Source: Shewanella marina JCM 15074
GTDB taxonomy: Bacteria > Pseudomonadota > Gammaproteobacteria > Enterobacterales > Shewanellaceae
Length of the DNA stretch: 64,000 nt
Direction: 5' to 3'
NCBI RefSeq assembly: GCF_000614975.1
Contig: NZ_BALM01000008.1
Location: 1 to 64,000 of the forward strand
Shown here: piece by piece, positions 48,033 through 56,104 of the stretch
Layout of the letters: each line of letters starts with the position of its first letter
Position numbering within the stretch: position 1 is the first letter of the stretch
Notes under the pieces: model-generated
Databases searched by the model: none
Told to the model about the DNA's origin: nothing
Seen by the model: only the letters and a program-made list of their open reading frames with translations
Translations under genes and position numbers: made by a program

Positions 48033-48046
48033 CATTATTGGGGCGA

Positions 48047-48744
48047 TTATTTGATAAACGCGAAGGCATCACCGTAGAGGTGGTTTTCTTCAATTCCCAT
48101 CATTCGAAACGCTTCTCTGGCAATGCTACCATATCAAAACGGCCAGCTATATAGACGTCATAGCCACTTAGACTGTCAAAATCCTGCTGGATTTGTTTAA
48201 TTAGGTTACCTTGCTGGCCCTGCCAATCTTGAGTCGCATTTTCGACAACTGGTACAAAATGTAGCCATGGGTGAGCGTTGTGCCAGTCTCTTGCGAGCTG
48301 TTCATAGTACATAGCATCTTTGTCACGACAGCCCCAGTAAAGTGTCATTTGTACTGGGTTTTCATGTTCAATTTGAGCTTCAACGATACTCTTGATATAC
48401 GAAAATCCTGTTCCGCCAGCAATCAATAAGCGTGGCCTTAGGCTTTCATGGCGTAAATACGCTTCACCTGCTGGTGCTTCAATCTCAATATGGCTATTTT
48501 GCTGTAACCGCTCAACCACTTGCATTGGATAGCTTTCAGAAACAGAGGCACCAATATGTAACTCTATCTGGCCATTATGCGGTGCGCTAGCGATTGAAAA
48601 GGGGCGTTTGTCTTTTTCACCCATTACAATTGATAAATATTGACCCGGTTTAAAATCCAGTGGCGTATCAGGCGTAAGTAACACTCGATATACTGCATCA
48701 TTAAAAGGGATAACTTGGTCAACTTTGCAACGGTATGTATTCAT
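48047..48744 (-). CDS. fre: NAD(P)H-flavin reductase Fre (one-base frameshift)
   Basis: Fre uses NAD(P)H to reduce free flavins; the flavin can go to UbiX-type or ferric reduction reactions. The protein begins MNTYRCKVDQVIPFNDAVYR and has the flavin motif RPFSIASAP and LIAGGTGFSYIKSI. The C-terminus breaks at GRFDMVA near 48125; the next frame continues IAREAFRMMGIEENHLYGDA and ends FAFIK. One restored base gives 232 residues, about the E. coli length (233). I infer a sequencing error. It follows ubiD, as in E. coli. Confidence 0.93.
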
Positions 48745-48803
48745 TTAACTTCCTTTTCAGCCACTTTTGGCAAGTGTTTCTATTCTATTAGTTTTATTTG
48801 ATA

Positions 48804-50270
48804 TTAATCAATGCCGAGTTGATCCCAAATTTGATCGATTTTTTGTTTTACTTCTGCATCCATCACAATTGGCGTGCCCCATTCACGGTCTGTTTCCCCC
48901 GGCCATTTGTTGGTTGCATCCATGCCCATTTTTGAGCCAAGGCCTGCTACTGGAGAGGCAAAGTCGAGGTAATCGATAGGAGTATTATCAATCATTACCG
49001 TATCACGCTTAGGATCCATGCGAGTCGTAATCGCCCAAATGACATCCTGCCAGTCGCGACAATTGACATCCTCATCAACAATCACAATAAACTTGGTATA
49101 CATAAACTGGCGTAAGAAAGACCATGCGCCCATCATGACGCGTTTAGCATGACCCGGATATTGTTTACGGATAGAGATCACCGCCATTCGATATGAACAA
49201 CCTTCAGGCGGTAGGTAAAAATCAACAATCTCAGGGTATTGTTTACGTAGAATGGGGACAAATACCTCGTTTAAGGCAACACCTAGCATCGCTGGCTCAT
49301 CAGGTGGTCTGCCAGTATAAGTACTGTGGTAGATAGCATCTTTACGGTGCGTGATATGAGTGATAGTAAATACGGGGAAACTATCTGTTTCATTATAATA
49401 CCCGGTATGATCACCATAAGGACCTTCTTCAGCCATCTCTTGTGGATCGATATAACCTTCTAAAATAATTTCACTGGTGGCAGGCACTTCTAAATCGCAG
49501 CTAAGCGCTTTAACTACCTCAGTTCGTTCACCGCGCAGCAAACCTGCAAAGGCATATTCACTCATTGAGTCTGGCACAGGGGTCACCGCCCCTAAAATAG
49601 TGACAGGATCTGCACCTAAAGCCACTACAACAGGGTATTTTTCGCCGGGGAATTTCTCTTTGAAATCCTTAAAGTCTAACGCGCCGCCACGGTGATCGAG
49701 CCAGCGCATGATCAGTTTATTTTTAGTCAGTAATTGTTGGCGATAGATGCCCAGATTTTGTCTTTTTTGACGGGGGCCTTTGGTAATGGTGAGTCCCCAA
49801 GTGACCAAGGGGGCGACATCGCCCGGCCAGCAATGTTGGATAGGTAATTGGGTTAAGTCGACTGCATCGCCCTCAATAATCACCTCTTGGCATGGTGCTT
49901 TGCGAACGGTCTTTGGCGGCATATTTAATGCCTGCTTGAACATGGGAATTTTGGCGATAGCATCTTTAAAACCACGCGGTGGCTCAGGCTCTTTTAAAAA
50001 AGCCAGTAGTTCGCCCACATCACGTAGTGCCAGAGGGTCCTCTTTGCCAAGTGCCATTGCTACCCGTTTTGGCGTACCAAATAGGTTGGCTAATACTGGC
50101 ATGGTTTTACCCACAGGATTTTCGAATAATAAGGCAGGTCCTTGCGAGCGCAGCACTCTATCGGCAATTTCTGTCATCTCTAGGTGTGGATCCACCGGAT
50201 GACTAATTCGCTTTAATTCACCAGTTGCTTCTAAATGGTCGATAAAGCCGCGTAAATCCTTAAAACTCAT
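48804..50270 (-). CDS. ubiD: 4-hydroxy-3-polyprenylbenzoate decarboxylase UbiD
   Basis: UbiD uses prenylated FMN to decarboxylate the ubiquinone precursor. The 488-residue protein starts [20 protein letters not shown] and shows the family segments [18 protein letters not shown] (catalytic Glu region) and [24 protein letters not shown] [14 protein letters not shown]. Length is normal (E. coli 497). It lies 59 nt before fre on the same strand. A quinone role fits a respiratory generalist. Confidence 0.97.
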   Translation of the reverse strand: MSFKDLRGFIDHLEATGELKRISHPVDPHLEMTEIADRVLRSQGPALLFENPVGKTMPVLANLFGTPKRVAMALGKEDPLALRDVGELLAFLKEPEPPRGFKDAIAKIPMFKQALNMPPKTVRKAPCQEVIIEGDAVDLTQLPIQHCWPGDVAPLVTWGLTITKGPRQKRQNLGIYRQQLLTKNKLIMRWLDHRGGALDFKDFKEKFPGEKYPVVVALGADPVTILGAVTPVPDSMSEYAFAGLLRGERTEVVKALSCDLEVPATSEIILEGYIDPQEMAEEGPYGDHTGYYNETDSFPVFTITHITHRKDAIYHSTYTGRPPDEPAMLGVALNEVFVPILRKQYPEIVDFYLPPEGCSYRMAVISIRKQYPGHAKRVMMGAWSFLRQFMYTKFIVIVDEDVNCRDWQDVIWAITTRMDPKRDTVMIDNTPIDYLDFASPVAGLGSKMGMDATNKWPGETDREWGTPIVMDAEVKQKIDQIWDQLGID

Positions 50271-50375
50271 AGGGATATAGCCTCATGCTATTAACTTATT
50301 CTGGCCAGACTATAGCATAAGTAAAGAGGCAAAATCAGCCGCTACTTTATTGTGTTGGTTATCACTCTAATGTGG

Positions 50376-50690
50376 TTACACTGCAATTTGGCTCATATGC
50401 CGTTGTTGCTGATTGGTGTCGATAACGGTGACATGTGGCAATACGATATTGTGAGCTAAATGAGTATAAAAATAGTGCCAGCGATCAGTATGCTCACTAT
50501 CAAGAAATTCACTTATGTCTATCACTGCATTGAGGTGAGTTACGTTAATTAATGCAAGGGCATTTTCGATGCTCTGACTGATGGTTTGGTAATCTTCAGA
50601 GGTTAACCTACCATAAGGTTTTATTGTGAGGATATGCCGATTGTTTTGTTGATTGATTGATAAATTAAAACCGTGATTAGTTGACTGCAT
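50376..50690 (-). CDS. Small STAS/SpoIIAA-like protein
   Basis: The 104-residue cytoplasmic protein (MQSTNHGFNLSINQQNNRHI) has the general pattern of the SpoIIAA-like STAS family: LTIKPYGRLTSEDYQTISQS, NAVIDISEFLDS and a final hydrophobic strand. It is shorter than most members, and its last 20 residues (TVIDTNQQQRHMSQIAV) do not match the expected WQEW-type helix. It is 8 nt downstream of a small membrane protein gene, so they are probably co-transcribed. Function unknown; family assignment tentative. Confidence 0.6.
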   Translation of the reverse strand: MQSTNHGFNLSINQQNNRHILTIKPYGRLTSEDYQTISQSIENALALINVTHLNAVIDISEFLDSEHTDRWHYFYTHLAHNIVLPHVTVIDTNQQQRHMSQIAV

Positions 50691-50697
50691 AAAAACC

Positions 50698-51066
50698 TCA
50701 CAAGGTGCTATAAATTAAAAAACTACCAATTAATAATGTTGAAACTCCCGCAGGTCGATAGAGGCTAAAGAGTTGCTGGGTAGACTGTTTGACATTGTTT
50801 AAATGTTGCTTAGCGGGGGTTAAAGTTTGTGCTAAACCTGCAGCAATGAGAGACACGGAAAAAATCTGCATAAACAAGGGGTTTATGGTGTTTTCTGCGT
50901 AATAAAATAGGATTCCGGCAATGGTGAGTTTGGCTAGGATGCCGCATAGATGTGCGTAGGCTTGACGATTACTCCACAATACGACACGTAACCATACTTT
51001 GGGGGTTGAGAGCATAATTATGCCCGTGCCAATAAAGCTTATTCCTAGTATAAATAAAAGCACCAT
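50698..51066 (-). CDS. Small membrane protein of unknown function
   Basis: The 122-residue protein has four hydrophobic segments (about residues 1-20, 42-58, 65-82 and 105-121) and a short basic loop (WLRVVLWSNRQAY). I do not recognise it. It has a GGAGGTG ribosome site (51067-51073) and is followed after 8 nt by the STAS-like gene on the same strand. A role shared with that protein is possible but unproven. Confidence 0.65.
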   Translation of the reverse strand: MVLLFILGISFIGTGIIMLSTPKVWLRVVLWSNRQAYAHLCGILAKLTIAGILFYYAENTINPLFMQIFSVSLIAAGLAQTLTPAKQHLNNVKQSTQQLFSLYRPAGVSTLLIGSFLIYSTL

Positions 51067-51360
51067 ATCACCTCCAAAGCTGCCGCAAAATTGCGTTGGA
51101 CGTCTATGTCTTTTATTTCCTAGAAATTGGATATCTAAAATAGCTAAATTTATATATCTCTATCTTTTGAGTATAGATGCTGTATATACAAGTGCATATA
51201 AAATACTGTTAATTATCTCTAAATATACAAAAAAAATCAGTCATTTGTATTGGCAGCTTGATTGTTGCTTACCCAGTAAAAGTGATTTTAGTGTTAGTTG
51301 GCTTATCACTGCTTAAATTAACCGCAATAATAGTGTTTTAGTATTAAATGCGAGGTATTT

Positions 51361-51842
51361 ATGAGTAAGGCATTTACCAAAGAAGATGAAGCCGCTGCAA
51401 TAGTGGTAAGTCCTAGAGCACCATTGCCCGTGAATCAAATCAATTATGTCACCGCAACTGGAATGACGTTATTAAAACAAGAGCAATTAGTACTTGAACA
51501 ACAGATTACTCAAGCAAAACAGAGTGCTGAACGAGAGTTATTTACGGCATTAAATCAACGTTTATTACAATTAGAACAACGGATCACAACAGCTCAAGTG
51601 GTGACTTATGCTGTTGCACCAACTGATACGGTTAGGTTCGGGGCGAAGGTGACTTTAGTCGGTGAGCAGCAATCAAGGCAATATCGGATTGTGGGAGTGG
51701 ATGAGCTGCGCCAAGTTTAGGCAATATCTCTTTTTTAAGTCCGTTAGCATCACAGTTATTAGGGTTACATCTTGATGATGAGGTGATGATTGCAAATAGT
51801 GATGATGATTATTACATCGATAACATTGAGTATGATGGTTAG
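51361..51842 (+). CDS. GreA/GreB-family transcription factor (one-base frameshift)
   Basis: The visible frame ends early at 51720, but the family continues in the next frame. After RIVGVDELR (near 51711) the sequence reads SLGNISFLSPLASQLLGLHL and ends NIEYDG at 51842. One base is missing, probably in a CCC run. The restored 160-residue protein has the Gre layout: an N-terminal coiled coil (about residues 30-80) and a C-terminal FKBP-like domain (RFGAKVTLVGEQQSRQYRIV). The start MSKAFTKEDE is typical of GreB-like paralogues. It probably binds the RNA polymerase secondary channel. Confidence 0.82.
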
Positions 51843-51927
51843 CTCAATATATCACTTAATATATGAGAGTATGAGAAAGAATACTCTAGAGCTGTATCAC
51901 GAATATCTTTATTAGTGCTTAATTATA

Positions 51928-51941
51928 GTGATGTTTATCAA
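51928..51941 (+). promoter_or_regulatory. FNR/Crp-like site upstream of the DcaP-like porin
   Basis: GTGATGTTTATCAA matches the FNR consensus TTGAT-N4-ATCAA at all but one base and also fits a GTGA-N6-TCA Crp core. It lies 100 bp before the porin gene. Confidence 0.4.
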
Positions 51942-52040
51942 CTCTTTTATTGTTTGACTCTTTACCCTTAGGGGATTGGAACCTGATAACAATAAAAATG
52001 ACGATACGACTACGATATTGTCAGTGATGAGGAACATCAA

Positions 52041-53102
52041 ATGCGATTTATCCGTCTGCTTTCCCTGCTGAGCATCTTTTCATTTAGCCTAAGTGCACAA
52101 ACAACTTCATTTTCAGTCGGTGGTTTTATCAATGCCGACAGTCGCTATATTAATGGCGATATTCCTTTTAAAGCCATTTGGGATGGTGGCAGTGTTAGCA
52201 GTAATGTTGATACCCACAAAACTCAATTCAGCGCTCAACAAAGTCGCCTTAATGGCAAAATTGAACATAATGATATTAAAGGCTTTATCGAAATTGATTT
52301 TGTTGGCTCGAGCCAAGGTAATCCCATCGTTTCAAACTCTTATAGCCCACGTTTAAGACATGCATATATTAATTATCAAGATGTGACATTGGGACAAACT
52401 TGGTCGACCATGGTCAATGTGGCCACTTTTCCTGAAACGACCAATTTGGGTGGCCCATTGGTCGCTGAAGCCATGGTACGTCAAGCTTTGATTCGATACC
52501 AATATCAAGATTGGCAGTTTGCCTTAGAGAATCCGACAACTTACGGTTCACGTATTATTGAAGAACACCAACTTTCTCAAGATCATGATGCCATTCCAGA
52601 TGTTGTGATTAGACGTAATATTAATGGCGATTTTGGCAATATCTCTGTGGCTGCTCTATTAAGGGCATTGAATCCAGCAGATCAAACTAAATTAAGTCTT
52701 GGTGGTTCTATTGCTGCTAAATTGCTTGTATTTGCTCGTAATGATTTAAAGTTGCAACTGCATTACGGTAACCTCGGTCGTTATGTCGGTACGAGTGCCG
52801 CCAAAGATATTGTTAACGGTGAAATAGAAACAACCATTGCCGCAATGGTTGCATATCGTCATTTCTGGGGTGAAAATTGGCGTTCTACTTTCTTTTATGG
52901 TCAAACTCAAACACAGGTTGAGCAAAATAATCGTCGCCATTTTGGTGCTAATTTATTCACCAATTTAGCCCGCAATGTGGTGCTTGGATTTGAAGTGGGT
53001 CGCTATCAAGTTGATGATGAAGTTGATTTAGCTTGGTTGGAATCTCCACGTGCCACAGGTGCCGCGAGTTATGCCCAATTATCAATGCAGTTTTATATTT
53101 AG
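52041..53102 (+). CDS. DcaP-like outer-membrane porin
   Basis: The 353-residue protein has a signal peptide (to about residue 19) and a beta-barrel of alternating strands ending in the aromatic SMQFYI. Family-typical segments are SVGGFINADSRY, FIEIDFVGSS, YINYQDVTLGQTWSTMVN and NLGGPLVAEAMVRQALIRY, as in DcaP porins for small organic anions and dicarboxylates. GAGGAACATCAA precedes the start. A Crp/FNR-like site lies upstream, consistent with nutrient control. Substrate not predictable. Confidence 0.8.
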   Translation: MRFIRLLSLLSIFSFSLSAQTTSFSVGGFINADSRYINGDIPFKAIWDGGSVSSNVDTHKTQFSAQQSRLNGKIEHNDIKGFIEIDFVGSSQGNPIVSNSYSPRLRHAYINYQDVTLGQTWSTMVNVATFPETTNLGGPLVAEAMVRQALIRYQYQDWQFALENPTTYGSRIIEEHQLSQDHDAIPDVVIRRNINGDFGNISVAALLRALNPADQTKLSLGGSIAAKLLVFARNDLKLQLHYGNLGRYVGTSAAKDIVNGEIETTIAAMVAYRHFWGENWRSTFFYGQTQTQVEQNNRRHFGANLFTNLARNVVLGFEVGRYQVDDEVDLAWLESPRATGAASYAQLSMQFYI

Positions 53103-53189
53103 GCTGCTACGCTTAGCCATATTCCCCTTAATTGCCACCTAATGAGCTAATTCCATAAAGTGGCTTGGGGAGCGACGAGGTACAAGAAT

Positions 53190-53804
53190 ATGGCTAAATT
53201 AAGCGTAATAACATTGGCATTAATAACGGTAAGCCCTGTTGCTGCATCAGCAGTGGCAAGCTCGTTACCTGCTCAAGTTGGCTGGTGGGATAAAGATAAA
53301 GTAGCAGGCTATGAGGTTGTTACTGGCGTAAGAAAGCACCCTGTAAGGCCGTCTATAAAACATGAATCTTCACGGTCATATGGTCGCTGGAATATTGGTA
53401 GTGGTTTTTATGATCCATGGTACAGACCAGATTGGCGTTGGCGCAATGATCGTTGGGGCTGGAATATTGGTTGGGGTAATCAATGGGGATGGCCAGTTAC
53501 TCGTTGGAGTAACCCATATTATAATGTGATGCCACTGCGGCCAGTGAAGTGGAAGGCGCGTCGGGTCCATTCTATAAAAGACGGGTCTCAAAACGCCCAA
53601 CCTATGTACAAGCCACAGCGGCAAACAGCCTCTTCTGAGTATAGTAAAGGATTAAACTTTTTGCCTGCTAATGCCAAAGTAATATTTAAAGATGGCCGTT
53701 ATGTGTATCAATGGCAAAACACCTTATATTACCTAGATTGGCAATCTCAACAATATCTACCGATTAATCAAACCAATACTCAGATACAGCGTGAAAAAGA
53801 TTAA
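53190..53804 (+). CDS. Exported Trp/Arg/Gly-rich protein of unknown function
   Basis: The 204-residue protein from ATG 53190 has a signal peptide (MAKLSVITLALITVSPVAAS). The mature part is very rich in Trp, Arg, Tyr and Gly: about 15 Trp occur between residues 60 and 120 in short WGW, WRW and WGNQWGWP units. A C-terminal module (AKVIFKDGRYVYQWQNTLYY) resembles small beta-sheet surface domains. GACGAGGTACAAGAAT gives the start. I do not recognise it. It lies 88 nt after the porin gene and could be co-expressed. Confidence 0.75.
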   Translation: MAKLSVITLALITVSPVAASAVASSLPAQVGWWDKDKVAGYEVVTGVRKHPVRPSIKHESSRSYGRWNIGSGFYDPWYRPDWRWRNDRWGWNIGWGNQWGWPVTRWSNPYYNVMPLRPVKWKARRVHSIKDGSQNAQPMYKPQRQTASSEYSKGLNFLPANAKVIFKDGRYVYQWQNTLYYLDWQSQQYLPINQTNTQIQREKD

Positions 53805-53823
53805 CAACATATTGTTAACATAA

Positions 53824-54270
53824 CTAATGTGAGTGCCATTGTAAACGGTTAATTGCCGCTTGCAGCGCGAACAAGTAGCCATCTGGGCCTAATCCACAAA
53901 TTACGCCAACGGCTTTATCTGAAAAATATGAGTGATGACGGAAAGGTTCTCTAGCATGTACATTCGAAAGGTGTACTTCAATAAAAGGGATATCTACACC
54001 AAGCAGGGCATCGCGTAGCGCTACGCTGGTATGGGTAAATGCCGCTGGATTAATAATGATAAATTCAGCATCGGTTTGATGAATCGCATCGATTAATTCA
54101 TATTCAGCATTTGATTGAATATGTGTCAGAGTGATATTTGACTTAGCGGCTTTAATATCCAGTTCGCTGGTGATATCCGCTAACGTCTTATTGCCATAAT
54201 GACCTGGTTCACGGCGGCCAAGTAAATTTAAATTAGGGCCGTTAACAATCAATATCTTATGGTTGCCCAT
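53824..54270 (-). CDS. aroQ: 3-dehydroquinate dehydratase, type II
   Basis: AroQ dehydrates 3-dehydroquinate in the shikimate pathway. The 148-residue protein from ATG 54270 has [20 protein letters not shown] with the catalytic Tyr in the following [20 protein letters not shown] and the active-site His in [19 protein letters not shown] frame to 54309 adds 13 non-family residues. accBC, often linked to aroQ, is not next to it here. It follows arfB after 48 nt. Confidence 0.96.
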   Translation of the reverse strand: MGNHKILIVNGPNLNLLGRREPGHYGNKTLADITSELDIKAAKSNITLTHIQSNAEYELIDAIHQTDAEFIIINPAAFTHTSVALRDALLGVDIPFIEVHLSNVHAREPFRHHSYFSDKAVGVICGLGPDGYLFALQAAINRLQWHSH

Positions 54271-54317
54271 GGTTAATCCTTCAGTTAAATATTTATTGGA
54301 ACTCAACATTTAAGCAG

Positions 54318-54734
54318 TTAATACTGATTTTTCTGCTGACGCAATGACTTTGTTTGACCGCGCTGTTTCTTACCCTCTAAGCGCCGCTGCTGACTGCCTT
54401 TCGTTGGTTTAGTGGCAATTCTTCTTTTCTCAACAATACCTGCGCTGGCAACCAGTGCAATAAATTGGCTTAACGCTTGTTGGCGATTATCATCTTGGCT
54501 GCGGGTTTGCTGGCATTTAATGATAATTTTGCCGCTTTTGGTGATACGGTGATCAGACTTGGTCAGTAATTTTTGCTGATAGAATTCAGGTAATGACGAC
54601 TGTTTTATATCAAAAATTAGCTGAGCTGCTGTGGAGACTTTATTAAGATGCTGGCCACCGGCACCACTTGAGCGGATAAATTGCCATTCAATTTCATTTT
54701 CATTAATCATTACGCGGTTAGAAATCTTAATCAT
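54318..54734 (-). CDS. arfB: Alternative ribosome-rescue factor ArfB (YaeJ)
   Basis: ArfB hydrolyses peptidyl-tRNA on ribosomes stalled without a stop codon. The 138-residue protein has the catalytic GGQ motif (RSSGAGGQHLNKVST, near residue 27) and the basic C-terminal tail GSQQRRLEGKKQRGQTKSLR that enters the mRNA channel. No RF codon-recognition domain is present. It lies directly upstream of aroQ on the same strand. The assignment is clear. Confidence 0.95.
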   Translation of the reverse strand: MIKISNRVMINENEIEWQFIRSSGAGGQHLNKVSTAAQLIFDIKQSSLPEFYQQKLLTKSDHRITKSGKIIIKCQQTRSQDDNRQQALSQFIALVASAGIVEKRRIATKPTKGSQQRRLEGKKQRGQTKSLRQQKNQY

Positions 54735-54865
54735 CTTAATGGTATAGCGCCTGTTTTAAAAAAGTACAATTGAGAAGTTATGTGCAAAGCACTCGCTGTG
54801 ATAACCTAAGCTGTAACTTTTGTTAAGCAAAAGCACCGTAAGTCGTATCTAGGTGGAGAGCGTTA

Positions 54866-55225
54866 ATGTTATGCCAAATTCCTGCAATAGCTAAAGGTGT
54901 AATTAGTCTTTTAGCGAGTGGGCGGATTTCGAGTGCTGATTTTCGCAGTCAATTATTGCCACAAATTGTCAATATGAACGCCCAAGGTAACAAAATTTGT
55001 CTCTATATTGAAGCCGATGTGTTGTTAGAAGGCTGGGATCAACAATCATTATCAGGCGTTGACGAAGTACGAATGCCCGCCATGGATGCATTGGTATTTG
55101 TTGGGGGACCTGATTGGGTTGGTTATGCAGTGCGTTTGCTTGGACCAATGATGCAAGCTGAAGTGGCTTGGTTTCCATTGGAACAAAAAGCGGAAGCGAT
55201 TAGCTGGATAACAGCCCGAAGTTAA
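54866..55225 (+). CDS. STAS/SpoIIAA-like protein
   Basis: The 119-residue protein (MLCQIPAIAKGVISLLASGR) has the pattern of the SpoIIAA-like (DUF3478) family: NMNAQGNKICLYIEADVLLEGWD, RMPAMDALVFVGGPDWVGY and the final WFPLEQKAEAISWI. The family is cytoplasmic and of unclear role, possibly lipid or carboxylate binding. It is divergent from arfB and 27 nt before a small lipoprotein gene; they may be one transcript. Confidence 0.78.
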   Translation: MLCQIPAIAKGVISLLASGRISSADFRSQLLPQIVNMNAQGNKICLYIEADVLLEGWDQQSLSGVDEVRMPAMDALVFVGGPDWVGYAVRLLGPMMQAEVAWFPLEQKAEAISWITARS

Positions 55226-55252
55226 TATTATTTATGTTTTGAGGAAATTACG

Positions 55253-55429
55253 ATGTCATTCACTAAAATTACTGCCATGTTAGTGGTTATTGGATTCACG
55301 CTAGGGTTGAGCGCATGTTCTCCTGAAGTTGGTAGCGATGCATGGTGTAAAAAAATGGATGCCAAGCCAAAAGGTGATTGGACGGCAAACCAAGCCGCAG
55401 ATTATGCCAAGCATTGTGTGTTTAAGTAA
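55253..55429 (+). CDS. Small DUF3012-type lipoprotein
   Basis: This 58-residue protein starts MSFTKITAMLVVIGFTLGLS and continues with the lipobox LSAC, so a lipoprotein with about 35 mature residues is predicted. The mature part, DAWCKKMDAKPKGDWTANQA then DYAKHCVFK, matches the DUF3012 family as I remember it, with two Cys that could form a disulfide. GAGGAAATTACG is the ribosome site. Function unknown. It follows the STAS-like gene after 27 nt; a long hairpin follows 23 nt after its stop. Confidence 0.8.
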   Translation: MSFTKITAMLVVIGFTLGLSACSPEVGSDAWCKKMDAKPKGDWTANQAADYAKHCVFK

Positions 55430-55452
55430 TTAACCTGCAATTGGCAAATAGA

Positions 55453-55487
55453 TCACAACTTGCAACATTGTCGGTTGCGAGTTGTGA
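55453..55487. repeat. Long hairpin between the DUF3012 gene and the efflux operon
   Basis: TCACAACTTGCAAC (55453-55466) and GTTGCGAGTTGTGA (55474-55487) pair over 14 positions with one G-U, around a 7-nt loop. No T-run follows. It may end the upstream transcript or be an operator of the efflux operon that begins 65 bp later. It shares CTTGCAAC with the repeat at 9531-9563. Confidence 0.55.
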
Positions 55488-55551
55488 ATATCACTTTAGA
55501 ATACGGCCAATTGATAATTTAGATATTATGACTGAGACCGTTTAGATAACC

Positions 55552-55959
55552 ATGTTACGTATCACTGCTCATCAACTTGCAAGTTTGTTGATCGCCATAA
55601 TTTTACTGCAGTTTACTGCGGCAAATATTGGTGAGCATCAGTTGCATCTGAGCCAGCATACGGGCAGTGAAGACAGTCATCCTCATCTACAATATTCAAC
55701 TGAAGTCACAACCCTTGCACAGTGCGATGGTGGTGATTGTAATGACACCTCAGCTAATCCTGCGATTCATAATCATGTGATTACAGAAACTCAAATGCTG
55801 GATCTCTGCTTAGACTGTCAATGTCATGGTGGTAGTGCCGCATTAGTTTCATTTGTCAGCATAGTGCCATCAGTGCCTGTGACTGATTTGCAAACTAATC
55901 TAGAAGCGCAATATTTACCGCCTGAATCACTCCCAGCGTACCGCCCCCCTATAGCTTAA
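55552..55959 (+). CDS. Small His/Cys-rich exported protein of the efflux operon
   Basis: The 135-residue protein has an N-terminal hydrophobic segment (about residues 8-26, signal or anchor) and a His/Cys/Asp-rich middle: HQLHLSQHTGSEDSHPHL, CDGGDCND and CLDCQCHGG. It ends in PPESLPAYRPPIA, an ending I know from small proteins encoded before metal RND genes. It is the first gene of the heavy-metal efflux cluster and could bind the metal in the periplasm. Function inferred from context. Confidence 0.72.
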   Translation: MLRITAHQLASLLIAIILLQFTAANIGEHQLHLSQHTGSEDSHPHLQYSTEVTTLAQCDGGDCNDTSANPAIHNHVITETQMLDLCLDCQCHGGSAALVSFVSIVPSVPVTDLQTNLEAQYLPPESLPAYRPPIA

Positions 55960-55983
55960 TCCTATTGATATTGTTCTTTTCAT

Positions 55984-56003
55984 AACTTGTTGCGTAACAA
56001 GTT
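55984..56003. repeat. Palindrome between the small protein gene and the TolC-type gene
   Basis: AACTTGTT-GCGT-AACAAGTT is a perfect 8-bp palindrome 24 bp after the preceding stop. It may be an operator or an RNA-processing hairpin. Confidence 0.5.
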
Positions 56004-56045
56004 GTGGGCTTTGACTTGCTCTTAATTTACGTTTGAGCAGTCGTT

Positions 56046-56085
56046 ATACCAATCAAATTGATCACAGCGTTAATGTGATTGGTAT
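56046..56085. repeat. MITE/REP-like inverted repeat (ATACCAATCA ends)
   Basis: ATACCAATCA (56046-56055) and TGATTGGTAT (56076-56085) are perfect 10-bp inverted ends around 20 bp. Similar ATACCAATC/GATTGGTAT pairs are common intergenic repeats in Shewanella and related genera, from memory. The open frame of the next gene runs through it, which argues that the true start is downstream. Confidence 0.6.
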
Positions 56086-56104
56086 CGTACCTTTAGGATT
56101 AGCG

